Positions 6,182 through 12,687 of a stretch of DNA of 18,760 nucleotides are shown here, one piece after another. Position numbers and translations under genes: made by a program. The notes under the pieces are model-generated. The model saw only the letters and a list, made by a program, of their open reading frames with translations, had not been told where the DNA came from and searched no databases. The DNA comes from DASPGX01 sp035620375 (GTDB lineage: Bacteria > Patescibacteriota > Minisyncoccia > 2-02-FULL-40-12 > GWA2-44-9), in NCBI GenBank assembly GCA_035620375.1, contig DASPGX010000005.1:1-18760 (forward strand), written 5' to 3'. Each line of letters starts with the position of its first letter. Positions within the stretch are counted from its first letter, which is position 1.

Positions 6182-7845
6182 GGAGATTTTTTTATCGCGG
6201 CAATATCCTGCGGATTGCGGCCCTCTCACTGGCCGTATGCGCCGCCCTGATCATTTCGGACGGCTCATCTTCCGCGTTCGATACCTATAATTCGCTGACG
6301 GCGTCCTGCACGGGCTGGCCGTCGCCGAAGGTGAATCTGAGCTGGACGCTGCAGGATAACCCCGCAGTGAACAGCATTGAGAAGGGCGACGTCCCGACGG
6401 CGACGTTCTGGGGTTTCGTGCCGCACTGCGGCGGCAATCCGAACTGTTGGCACGGCATGCCGGCGCTGGGCCTGTCGCAGACGTCGTATACCGACACCCA
6501 TATCGTCGCCGGAACCACGTACGCATGGCGCATCAAGCACGACGCCGACGCCCGCTCCAACAGCATCGGCTTCACCATCGATTCCTGCACGTGCGGCGGA
6601 CCGTGTCCGCCGGTGGATGATGCGGACTACCAGTCCAAGTCGCACCCCGCTTCGGTTGCACCGGGTGAGGCGTTTACCATTGTGTTCCAGTACCGGAACA
6701 ACGGAACGGCGGACTGGACCGCGCCGGCATATCAGTTCGCGCCGACCGACCCCGCAAACGTTGCGTTCTGGAACCTTGGCGCGCCGGTACCCATAGGAAG
6801 CGGCATGGCCGGCACCACGGTAATCTATTCCGTTTCCGCAACCGCTCCGGCCGCCGCGGGGACGTTCGGCGTGTCGCCCTGGCGGCACGACCACAGCGGC
6901 GTCGTATTCGGCGAATCCACTCCCCCGTTTTCCATCGCCGTGAACCGGCTTCCGGACGGCGAGGTCACGGCGATGACCTGCGCGGAAGGAATTACGGGCT
7001 GGTCACAGGACCCGGACGAGCCGGGAGGCGCCGTTGCATACCGCATATACCGTGACGGTGCGGCGCCGTGTCCGTCTTGCCTTGTCGCGGCCGGCAGCGC
7101 TGACGCTTCCGCACCGGGCCCCGGAGGCCACGGCTTTCTTTGGCCGGTTCCGGAAACGTTCCATGACGGCGCGCCGCATACCTATTTCATCTACGCGCAA
7201 GACCTGCAGTTCCCGGCCCAATGGAAGCTTCTGGGCGGCTCCGGCTCCGCGCTGACCTGCCATCCGGCCCCCACGGCGACCGTCACGGGACACCAGTTCT
7301 GTTCCGCCGGTTTCGGCACGGTTACCTGGGATTATCAGAGCTCATCGGGAGAACCGCAGTCGGAATACCGCATTCAGGTTTCATCCGAGGGAACATTCGC
7401 CGCTCCGTTGTACGATTCAGGGAGAACGGCAGGTACCTCGCCGACGGTCACGGTGGGCCAGCTCCTTCAGCCCGGCACGTACCGGTACGTGCGGGCGATG
7501 GTTTGGGACGCCGCAGGCGAGGAAAGCGATTGGTCTGTGCCGTACGGATTCTTCACGCCCGCCCGCGTCGGCTTCTCGGTTACGCCCGCGGTTCCCGCGG
7601 CGGGACAGCCGTTCACGGTTGAGGACACAAGCAATTACGGCGGAGCGGCGGCGGTCGCACAAGCATGGGAATTCGGCGACGGAGCCGTCGCATCGGGACC
7701 CCAGGCCTCGCACACGTACGGCGATGACGGCGAGCGTACCATCGTATTGACCGTCACCGACAGCAACGGTCAGACATGTGCCGCGGTTGAAGTTGTTACG
7801 GTGAACAGGCCCATCCCGGAGGTTAAGGAAGTTCTTCCTCAATAG
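6178..7845 (+). CDS. Secreted modular protein (NBR1-Ig-like, Fn3-like, PKD), paralog of the 3039 gene
   Basis: 555 residues with a signal peptide (about 1-33; hydrophobic core LRIAALSLAVCAALIIS). It has the same order of parts as the 885-residue protein upstream but lacks its Ig-like repeats and Cys-rich insert. The order is: N-terminal Cys domain ending in DSCTCGGPCPPVDDA (135-149), NBR1-type Ig-like domain (about 150-255, with SPWRHDHSG and FGE), a domain with TGWSQDPDEP and YRIYRDG, an uninterrupted Fn3-like domain (FAAPLYDSGRTAG to DWSVPYGF), and a PKD domain (WEFGDG, HTYGDDG, VLTVTDS). Both proteins end in a similar tail (RPIPEVKEVLPQ here). It starts in the stop of the preceding gene (ATGA) and ends just before the double hairpin at 7861-7924. 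Likely a cell-surface or secreted binding protein; ligand unknown. Confidence 0.8.
   Translation: MRRFFYRGNILRIAALSLAVCAALIISDGSSSAFDTYNSLTASCTGWPSPKVNLSWTLQDNPAVNSIEKGDVPTATFWGFVPHCGGNPNCWHGMPALGLSQTSYTDTHIVAGTTYAWRIKHDADARSNSIGFTIDSCTCGGPCPPVDDADYQSKSHPASVAPGEAFTIVFQYRNNGTADWTAPAYQFAPTDPANVAFWNLGAPVPIGSGMAGTTVIYSVSATAPAAAGTFGVSPWRHDHSGVVFGESTPPFSIAVNRLPDGEVTAMTCAEGITGWSQDPDEPGGAVAYRIYRDGAAPCPSCLVAAGSADASAPGPGGHGFLWPVPETFHDGAPHTYFIYAQDLQFPAQWKLLGGSGSALTCHPAPTATVTGHQFCSAGFGTVTWDYQSSSGEPQSEYRIQVSSEGTFAAPLYDSGRTAGTSPTVTVGQLLQPGTYRYVRAMVWDAAGEESDWSVPYGFFTPARVGFSVTPAVPAAGQPFTVEDTSNYGGAAAVAQAWEFGDGAVASGPQASHTYGDDGERTIVLTVTDSNGQTCAAVEVVTVNRPIPEVKEVLPQ
6592..6620 (+). repeat. 29-bp exact DNA repeat, copy 2
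   Basis: Second copy of the stretch at 3483-3511, inside the paralogous gene and in the same reading frame relative to the protein. Confidence 0.75.
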
Positions 7846-7860
7846 GATTCCTGCCACGGT

Positions 7861-7883
7861 AACGGCTCACCGGGTGAGCCGTT
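7861..7883. terminator. Hairpin after the surface operon (no T-run)
   Basis: A perfect inverted repeat, AACGGCTCACC and GGTGAGCCGTT, separated by one base, 15 bases after the stop codon at 7845. It lacks a T-run on the plus strand. On the minus strand it is the outer hairpin beyond the bactofilin-like gene. It may be an mRNA 3'-end stabiliser or a second terminator stem. Confidence 0.5.
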
Positions 7884-7885
7884 AA

Positions 7886-7923
7886 AACGGAAACCCCGCC
7901 GATTTCCCGGCGGGGCCGTTTTT
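7886..7923. terminator. Bidirectional intrinsic terminator between convergent genes
   Basis: Stem CCCCGCCG (7894-7901) and CGGCGGGG (7908-7915) with a 6-base loop. It is extended by AACGG pairing with CCGTT across an AAA bulge. TTTTT follows at 7919-7923 on the plus strand, and a TTTT run is present on the minus strand. It serves the plus operon ending at 7845 and the minus gene ending at 7937. Confidence 0.85.
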
Positions 7924-7936
7924 CTTCGCGGGCGTT

Positions 7937-9106
7937 CTATCGTGCGTGGAGTTTCTCCAGAGACTGATGCAGCAGCACCCCCGCGGCGGCGATGACGAGA
8001 AGGCACGTCGCCAGCCAGCCGAGTACCGGAACGAAGTCCAGAATCTGCAGGGCCACGATACCGCCGACCGACCACCAGGGCGCCACGCGCAACGCCTTGT
8101 TCTTGGAAAGCCAGCGCGCCAGCAACGCACCGGCGAGCACGGCGGCAAGCGCGCGGGACAGGATGAGAATGCTCACGTACAGCGCGCCCGCGAGAACACC
8201 GACATACGTACCGATGAAGCTCATGAGCAGCAGCACCACGACAATGGGACCGACAAGCAGTACGAGCAATCCCATGCCCAGCGAGCGCCAGAATGAACCG
8301 AACGCGGCATGCACGACCGATTCGGACCAGCGCCGCGCAAGAAGCACCAGCACCAGCACGACGCCCAGAAGCGCGAGGAATTTCAGCGACGTTACCAGCG
8401 CGATGACGCCGAACAGCGGCGCGGCTGAAGGTATGTCCGGTTTCCGGATGACCCGTGTCTCGTACGCCACCCGTCCGCCTACGGTCGCGGTATCCGGAAT
8501 CAAGGCCTCGCGGGGAGCCGAATAGCTGATGTTTCCGGAAACGACCGCGGCGTCGCCGACCACAAGCGCCTCACCCAGTTTACCCGACACATCGCCGAAT
8601 ACGGAGCCGTTCAGGATAAGCTTCCCGCCGGCCATCATCACATTGCCGCGGACCGTACCATCCAGAACCACCTCGCCCCCTGCGATGTACAGATCGCCCG
8701 TAACAACCGCGTTGCCCAGCAGATGCAGCTGGCCTCCGGCCGCGACGACATCGCCGCCAACACGGCCGCCGAGCACCGTCTGTCCGCCGACGAGCCGCAG
8801 GTCTCCGCCCACGACGCCGTACACGCCGACATTGCCGCCGATGATATGCGCATCGTCACGGACACTGCCGCTGACGGTGACCGCACCTCCGGCAGCGAGC
8901 AAATCCCCGAGGACCTGACCGTCGATACTGGACCGGCCGGCGGCAAGGTAGAGGTTATCCGCCAGCGTCTCCTGACGGGTGAGGAAGAAATCCTCAGCCG
9001 CGACGAATGACGCGGCACCGGCATTTGACGGAACCATGAACAGTACGGCAAGCAGCCCGACGGACGCGGAGCGTAGGTAACGCATAAATTTGAGTGACAT
9101 TGACAC
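7937..9106 (-). CDS. Bactofilin-like beta-helix protein with signal peptide and membrane domain
   Basis: About 389 residues. An N-terminal signal/anchor (core SVGLLAVLFMVPSNAGA) is followed by a right-handed beta-helix with short hydrophobic/Gly repeats (residues ~40-215). Examples are VLGDLLAAGGAVTVSGSV and VGGDLRLVGGQTVLGGRV, the spacing seen in polymer-forming cytoskeletal proteins (bactofilins). The C-terminal half holds about five or six membrane segments, among them FLALLGVVLVLVLLARRW, LLVLLVGPIVVVLLLMSFIG and a last pair near GWLATCLLVIAAAGVLL. Classical bactofilins are short soluble proteins, so this is a fusion and the helix is probably outside the cell. Three starts are possible: GTG 9106, ATG 9100, ATG 9085. 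GTG 9106 is used because it lies 9 bases from the -10 box. A single-gene unit, convergent with the surface operon. Confidence 0.8.
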   Translation of the reverse strand: MSMSLKFMRYLRSASVGLLAVLFMVPSNAGAASFVAAEDFFLTRQETLADNLYLAAGRSSIDGQVLGDLLAAGGAVTVSGSVRDDAHIIGGNVGVYGVVGGDLRLVGGQTVLGGRVGGDVVAAGGQLHLLGNAVVTGDLYIAGGEVVLDGTVRGNVMMAGGKLILNGSVFGDVSGKLGEALVVGDAAVVSGNISYSAPREALIPDTATVGGRVAYETRVIRKPDIPSAAPLFGVIALVTSLKFLALLGVVLVLVLLARRWSESVVHAAFGSFWRSLGMGLLVLLVGPIVVVLLLMSFIGTYVGVLAGALYVSILILSRALAAVLAGALLARWLSKNKALRVAPWWSVGGIVALQILDFVPVLGWLATCLLVIAAAGVLLHQSLEKLHAR

Positions 9107-9115
9107 TACCCTGTC

Positions 9116-9121
9116 AGTGTA
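9116..9121 (-). promoter_or_regulatory. Putative promoter of the bactofilin-like gene, extended -10 (TGC-TACACT)
   Basis: TACACT preceded by TGC on the minus strand, 9 bases before the GTG at 9106 and 15 before the ATG at 9100. Overlapping short inverted repeats (TGACA / TGTCA and ACACT / AGTGT) lie between the -10 and the start, a possible operator. No well-spaced -35 is seen. Confidence 0.4.
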
Positions 9122-9148
9122 GCACGGAAACCCGTATCAGCTGTCCAC

Positions 9149-9174
9149 AGAAAACGGGTCCCGAGGGACCCGTT
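9149..9174 (-). terminator. Intrinsic terminator after the PD-(D/E)XK gene
   Basis: A 10-bp perfect stem (AACGGGTCCC / GGGACCCGTT, 9153-9174), followed on the minus strand by TTTTCTG. It begins inside the stop codon of the nuclease-like gene, so termination is immediate. Confidence 0.75.
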
Positions 9175-9944
9175 CAATCCTGCAGATGCGCGGATACCGC
9201 CGCCCGGTACGCGCACCAGTCGCAACTCTCCGCCGCGGGCGGCACGTTGTCGGACATCAGACACGCCTTGATGCCGTGCATCGCGCCGTCCACCCAGCTC
9301 CAGTCGCCCGTGTACGGCAGCACCGTCACGTCGAACTCCAGCCGCGCGTCGAACGCCTCGCGGTCGGTCTGTCCGTTGCAGTAGACGAAGTAGGCAACCG
9401 GCTCCACGTCGAAACCGTTCCGCTCGAACAGCCACTGGTAGATTTCCGCCTGGCGCTTGTAGCCGATTTGCCAGGGAGCATCCAACGTCGGCTCGTCCTT
9501 CTTGGACGTGGATTTGTAATCCACGACGTGAATCCATCCGCGGCCGCTTTTCCAGGCATCGTCGATGCCGCCGGTGACGAGCAGGTTCGTCGCCCCGTGC
9601 AGGTGCGTGACCCCGCCCCGGAGGGCGTCGCGCCACTCCTCGAGCCGGTCGTGCGCGAACGGAACCGCGTCGATGCCGTACCTGCGCATCAGCGGGTGCG
9701 GCGTCCCCGCCGCGCGGTGGACGTCGAACTCCTTCTTCAGGAGCGTATCCACCGCGGAATTCAGCGAATATCCGGGCGGATTGATGCGGCCGACGCCCTT
9801 CCGGCGGTCCAGGTAGAAGCACCGCGGACAGTCCTGGAACAGTTCAATCTTGTTCCGGCTGATGCGGTACGCCTCCGGAGATTCCGGATTGAACAGATTC
9901 CGGGTCCGTTGTGGACGGTAGAAGTCGGACACGTTGGTCGTCAA
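9174..9944 (-). CDS. PD-(D/E)XK nuclease-superfamily protein with paired cysteines
   Basis: 256 residues. The RecB/Cas4-like nuclease core is visible: GGIDDAW (D128), VVDYKST (D142, K144) and QAEIY (Q165, Y169), matching the GxxD...(D/E)xK...QxxxY order. Cysteine pairs lie at the two ends of the core, CPRC (C39, C42) and CDWC (C231, C234). Cas4 and AddB proteins use four cysteines in a similar wrap-around way for an Fe-S cluster, but with one N-terminal and three C-terminal cysteines. A cluster or zinc is likely here. I recall close relatives as widespread in CPR genomes, not tied to CRISPR, and no cas gene is nearby. Probably a DNA repair or processing nuclease. The start is TTG at 9944 with GGGGGT about 5 bases upstream. 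It lies 15 bases after the SOUL gene, probably in one operon. Confidence 0.85.
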   Translation of the reverse strand: MTTNVSDFYRPQRTRNLFNPESPEAYRISRNKIELFQDCPRCFYLDRRKGVGRINPPGYSLNSAVDTLLKKEFDVHRAAGTPHPLMRRYGIDAVPFAHDRLEEWRDALRGGVTHLHGATNLLVTGGIDDAWKSGRGWIHVVDYKSTSKKDEPTLDAPWQIGYKRQAEIYQWLFERNGFDVEPVAYFVYCNGQTDREAFDARLEFDVTVLPYTGDWSWVDGAMHGIKACLMSDNVPPAAESCDWCAYRAAVSAHLQD

Positions 9945-9959
9945 AGCAGTACCCCCGAT

Positions 9960-10613
9960 TCACCGCACGGTGACATGGATTTCGGTGCGCCGGAGCGGAG
10001 GAAACACCCAGGGAGGCGCATACCCCGCGACGCGGAACTGCGAGAGTATAAGCTGTTTATCGTCCTCCAGCAACCGCTGCAGCTCCCCCGCAACCTCGGC
10101 AACGCGGGCGGTCGAAACCGGCCCCCGGAAAGATGCCGCGGCCACCGTCCGCCCGGGAAGCGACACGATGCGAACCCACGGGCTCTTCGGCCGGGGCGCG
10201 GTGTCCGGAGTAAAACGTCCGGGCAGAATAACCGAAACGACCGTGGTGCCGTCCGCTTCTTCCCACATCACGGGACCGTATCCGCGGACCCGTTCCGATG
10301 CTTCGGTCGTTCTCCCGCGTATGGTCGTTATCTCCACCGGCTGCTTCAGGTTCTCACCGTCCAGATAGTCATCCAGAAGCACAACAGCGTGCCCGAGCGC
10401 GTCGGGATACGAACCGGTTACCCGCACCTGCGCGGCGGTCAGCTCCCCGTATTCCCGGAGTTCGTATCCGTCGCCGGTACCGGTCACCCCGTACTGCCGT
10501 GCAGGACGGAGCACCGCGAGCCACGACGCGGCAAGCCAGACGGCCAGGAGAATTCCGGCCGCACCGGCTGCGTAGCGCAACCGGAGAATCCGGTGCTTCG
10601 TTCGTGAGCGCAT
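9960..10613 (-). CDS. SOUL-family heme-binding protein, membrane anchored
   Basis: 217 residues. One N-terminal membrane segment (about 14-34, AAGAAGILLAVWLAASWLAV) precedes a SOUL/HBP domain. The diagnostic parts are YELREYGELTAAQV near the start of the domain and YAPPWVFPPLRRTEI near the end, corresponding to the conserved YxPPWxxPxxRRNEV motif. SOUL proteins bind heme or other tetrapyrroles. Their bacterial role is not well defined. The topology suggests the domain is outside the cytoplasm. An organism of this kind is not expected to make heme, so heme capture is one possibility, but nothing in the window proves it. The start ATG lies 6 bases after TGG-TATAAT, a likely leaderless promoter. 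The PD-(D/E)XK gene follows after 15 bases. Confidence 0.88.
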   Translation of the reverse strand: MRSRTKHRILRLRYAAGAAGILLAVWLAASWLAVLRPARQYGVTGTGDGYELREYGELTAAQVRVTGSYPDALGHAVVLLDDYLDGENLKQPVEITTIRGRTTEASERVRGYGPVMWEEADGTTVVSVILPGRFTPDTAPRPKSPWVRIVSLPGRTVAAASFRGPVSTARVAEVAGELQRLLEDDKQLILSQFRVAGYAPPWVFPPLRRTEIHVTVR

Positions 10614-10619
10614 AACGGT

Positions 10620-10625
10620 ATTATA
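10620..10625 (-). promoter_or_regulatory. Promoter of the SOUL/nuclease operon, extended -10 (TGG-TATAAT)
   Basis: A consensus TATAAT with TGG before it, 6 bases from the ATG at 10613 on the minus strand. The -35 region falls inside the upstream hairpin and is poor. A transcription start at the usual distance would coincide with the start codon. Confidence 0.65.
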
Positions 10626-10634
10626 CCAAACGTA

Positions 10635-10654
10635 AGCCCGCCGTGAGGCGGGCT
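10635..10654 (-). terminator. Hairpin after the methyltransferase gene
   Basis: An 8-bp perfect stem, AGCCCGCC / GGCGGGCT, with a 4-base loop, 5 bases after the methyltransferase stop. Only TACGTTT follows on the minus strand, so the T-run is weak. It separates the methyltransferase from the SOUL promoter. Confidence 0.6.
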
Positions 10655-10659
10655 GAAGT

Positions 10660-11265
10660 CTATCGCTTGGTTCCTACCAGGAAGCGGCCGTATCCGTTTC
10701 CGGGACCGGTATCCACGTTGTACGTCTCGTAGCGGAACCGGAATCCGTACCGCTCGGACGCGGAGGTCCAGAACGCGTGATGCTCGCGGTCACGGATACA
10801 CGCTGCAGTGCCGTCGCGCTCGCCCGGCCCACGCTCACCTTCGACGAGGAACACGCCACCGGGCAGCAGGTTCTCCGTCATGCTGCGCACGCACGCGTCG
10901 GCGCCGATTTCGTCCAGGTTGTACCAGAAGCTGTAGAACGGGATGCAGATGAGCGGGAACGGCCGGGCGAACGCGAATGTGCGCATGTCGCCCTTCACCA
11001 GCCGGATACGCGAACGTACCGCGGACTGAAGCTTGCTGACGACCTCCCGCGCCTTGGACAGCATGGCGTCGGACAGCTCCAGACCTACCACCGTATGACC
11101 CCGGCGGGCCAGCTCCTTCGTGACCCGCGCGGCCCCCGATGCCAACTCCAGGACCGGGCCCCCGTAAAACCGGGCATAGCGGTCGATGAACTCCAGCTCC
11201 CCCGGACGCTCGGTGCGGAGCCAGTAGTTCAGCGCCTCCGCGCGCTCTTTGTCGTACACAGGCAT
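10660..11265 (-). CDS. Class I SAM-dependent methyltransferase
   Basis: 201 residues from ATG 11265. The Rossmann methyltransferase core is clear: motif I VLELASGAARVTKELARRG (38-56), the acidic end of strand 2 in VVGLELSDAML (59-69), and KGDMRTF (91-97) for motif II. These are followed by PFPLICIPFYSFWYNLDE and LLPGGVFLVEGE, the usual post-motif strands. The methyl acceptor cannot be told from sequence. Methyltransferases of this domain type act on small molecules as well as macromolecules. This gene has a real Shine-Dalgarno (GGAGG, 4 bases before the ATG) and a TTGACA promoter, unlike the leaderless-looking genes. An upstream TTG start at 11283 would put the Shine-Dalgarno inside the gene and is rejected. 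Confidence 0.88.
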   Translation of the reverse strand: MPVYDKERAEALNYWLRTERPGELEFIDRYARFYGGPVLELASGAARVTKELARRGHTVVGLELSDAMLSKAREVVSKLQSAVRSRIRLVKGDMRTFAFARPFPLICIPFYSFWYNLDEIGADACVRSMTENLLPGGVFLVEGERGPGERDGTAACIRDREHHAFWTSASERYGFRFRYETYNVDTGPGNGYGRFLVGTKR

Positions 11266-11298
11266 GTGACCTCCGGAACCCAAGGAACGAACGTTAAT

Positions 11299-11326
11299 AT
11301 TTTACAATATAATGAAATGTTGTCAA
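11299..11326 (-). promoter_or_regulatory. Methyltransferase promoter (TTGACA-N16-TAAAAT)
   Basis: On the minus strand TTGACA (11321-11326), a 16-base spacer and TAAAAT (11299-11304) give a standard promoter with a ~26-base leader containing GGAGG. It overlaps the murJ -10 region and even the murJ start codon on the other strand, so the two transcription units may compete. Confidence 0.65.
11303..11313 (+). promoter_or_regulatory. Putative murJ promoter (TACAAT / TATAAT overlapping -10 boxes)
   Basis: TACAAT (11303-11308) and TATAAT (11308-11313) overlap in an AT-rich island. The first lies 8 bases before ATG 11317 (leaderless layout). The second would give a short leader for ATG 11347. No -35 is evident. 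Confidence 0.4.
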
Positions 11327-12687
11327 ACTTACCGGGACGCGCTACGATGATGCTCATGCAGCGCATCTGGGATTATCTCTTCGGCTCGGTGTTCCGCCGC
11401 GGGGCGACACTGCTTACCGCATTGACGTTCGCCAGTTACCTCCTGGGCCTGGTCCGCGACATCCTGTTCGCCCGCGTCCTGGGCGCCGGACGCCTGCTGG
11501 ACGTCTACAATGCGGCGTTCATCGTCCCCGACGTCATGCTGAACGTCTTCGTCGCCGGCGCGCTCACGGCCGCGTTCGTTCCGGTCTTCTCGCACCTGAT
11601 GGCCAAGGACGCGCAGGCGGAAGCCGAAAAGCTCGCGCACACCATGCTCCGGGCCGCTCCCCTCGCCATGGGCGTCATCGGCGTTTTCGCGTTCGCCCTG
11701 ATGCCGCGGCTCGCGGGAGTCGTCGCGCCGGGTTTTTCTCCGGACGAACTCGCGCTCCTGGTGAAGATGAGCCGCCTGATGCTCCTGTCGCCCATCCTGT
11801 TCGCGGCATCGAACACGCTGGGTGGCCTCTTGGTTTCGCTTGAGCGGTTCTTCGGATACGGCATTTCCCCCGTCCTGTACAACATCGGCATCATCGGCGG
11901 CGTGTTCCTGGTCGCTCCCCTGGGTCCCGTCGGACTGGTCATCGGCACCGTTTCCGGTGCGGCCCTGCACCTGCTGGCGCGCCTGGTCGGCCTGCGGCGC
12001 AGCGGTTTCGTTACCCGCGGACCGATGAACCTGAAGGACCGGAACTTCCGTCAGGTGCTGAAACTGATGATTCCCCGCATGGCCGGCCAGCCGGTGGAGC
12101 AGCTGACGTTTTTCGTATTCACGTCGCTCGCCTCCTCTCTCGCGGTCGGCTCCATCGCCATCATGAATTTCGCCCGCAATTTCCAGAGCGTGCCCGTTGC
12201 GCTGTTCGGCATTTCGTTCTCGACGGCGGTATTCGCGTCATTGTCGCGGAAAGCGGCATTGAACGACCGCGACGGATTTGTCCGGCACCTGAAAGAGACC
12301 GCCAAGGCGCTTTTCCTCGTGACCGTGGCTTCCGCCCTCTTTTATATCGTGGCGGGCCGGCTGGTCATCGGACTCTTCCTCGGCGGAGGCCGGTTCACGC
12401 CGCAGGACGTGCAGGCGACCGCCACCCTGCTGGCTTTTTTCGCTCTGTCCATCCCGGCGGAGAGCTTCATTCACCTGCTGGTGCGGGCATTCTACGCGCT
12501 CAAGGACACCTGGACGCCCATTTTCATCAGCGTACCCGGACTTGTGCTTATCTGGCTCCTCGCCAGGACGCTTCTGCCGGCGCTCGGCATCAATGCGCTG
12601 GGCGTCAGCTATGCCGCGGTCGCCGTCGCGGAAGCGGTGATTCTCGGGCTGCTCCTGCGCCGGAAGCTCCGCGTCATGTCGGCATAA
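11317..12687 (+). CDS. murJ: Lipid II flippase MurJ (MviN)
   Basis: 456 residues from ATG 11317. A polytopic MOP-superfamily membrane protein that moves lipid II across the membrane for peptidoglycan synthesis. Landmarks are LLGLVRDILFARVLGAG near the start, FIVPDVMLNVFVAGALTAAFVPVF in the second membrane segment, NTLGGLLVSLERF, LMIPRMAGQPVEQL, and FYALKDTWTPIFIS towards the end. Typical MurJ is about 510 residues with 14 membrane segments. This one stops after the segment ending LLLRRKLRVMSA and seems to lack the last two. Its 3' end overlaps nadR on the opposite strand by 14 bases. The start is uncertain: ATG 11347 (MMLMQRIW) with a weak GGGA is an alternative. Upstream extension to 10777 would run antisense through the methyltransferase and is not believed. 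Confidence 0.93.
   Translation: MLSNLPGRATMMLMQRIWDYLFGSVFRRGATLLTALTFASYLLGLVRDILFARVLGAGRLLDVYNAAFIVPDVMLNVFVAGALTAAFVPVFSHLMAKDAQAEAEKLAHTMLRAAPLAMGVIGVFAFALMPRLAGVVAPGFSPDELALLVKMSRLMLLSPILFAASNTLGGLLVSLERFFGYGISPVLYNIGIIGGVFLVAPLGPVGLVIGTVSGAALHLLARLVGLRRSGFVTRGPMNLKDRNFRQVLKLMIPRMAGQPVEQLTFFVFTSLASSLAVGSIAIMNFARNFQSVPVALFGISFSTAVFASLSRKAALNDRDGFVRHLKETAKALFLVTVASALFYIVAGRLVIGLFLGGGRFTPQDVQATATLLAFFALSIPAESFIHLLVRAFYALKDTWTPIFISVPGLVLIWLLARTLLPALGINALGVSYAAVAVAEAVILGLLLRRKLRVMSA

Noticed and set aside
9174..9944. Cas4 as evidence of a CRISPR system
   Set aside because: No repeat-spacer array or other cas gene is visible, and the cysteine arrangement is 2+2, not Cas4's 1+3. A general nuclease-superfamily call is safer.
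9186..10607. 473-residue open frame on the plus strand
   Set aside because: It is antisense to the PD-(D/E)XK and SOUL genes, both recognised by family motifs. Its translation is Arg/Pro-rich with no fold-like pattern, as expected from a shadow frame in GC-rich DNA.
10777..11316. 180-residue N-terminal extension of murJ
   Set aside because: It reads antisense through the methyltransferase and then through promoter sequence. MurJ proteins begin close to the first membrane segment.
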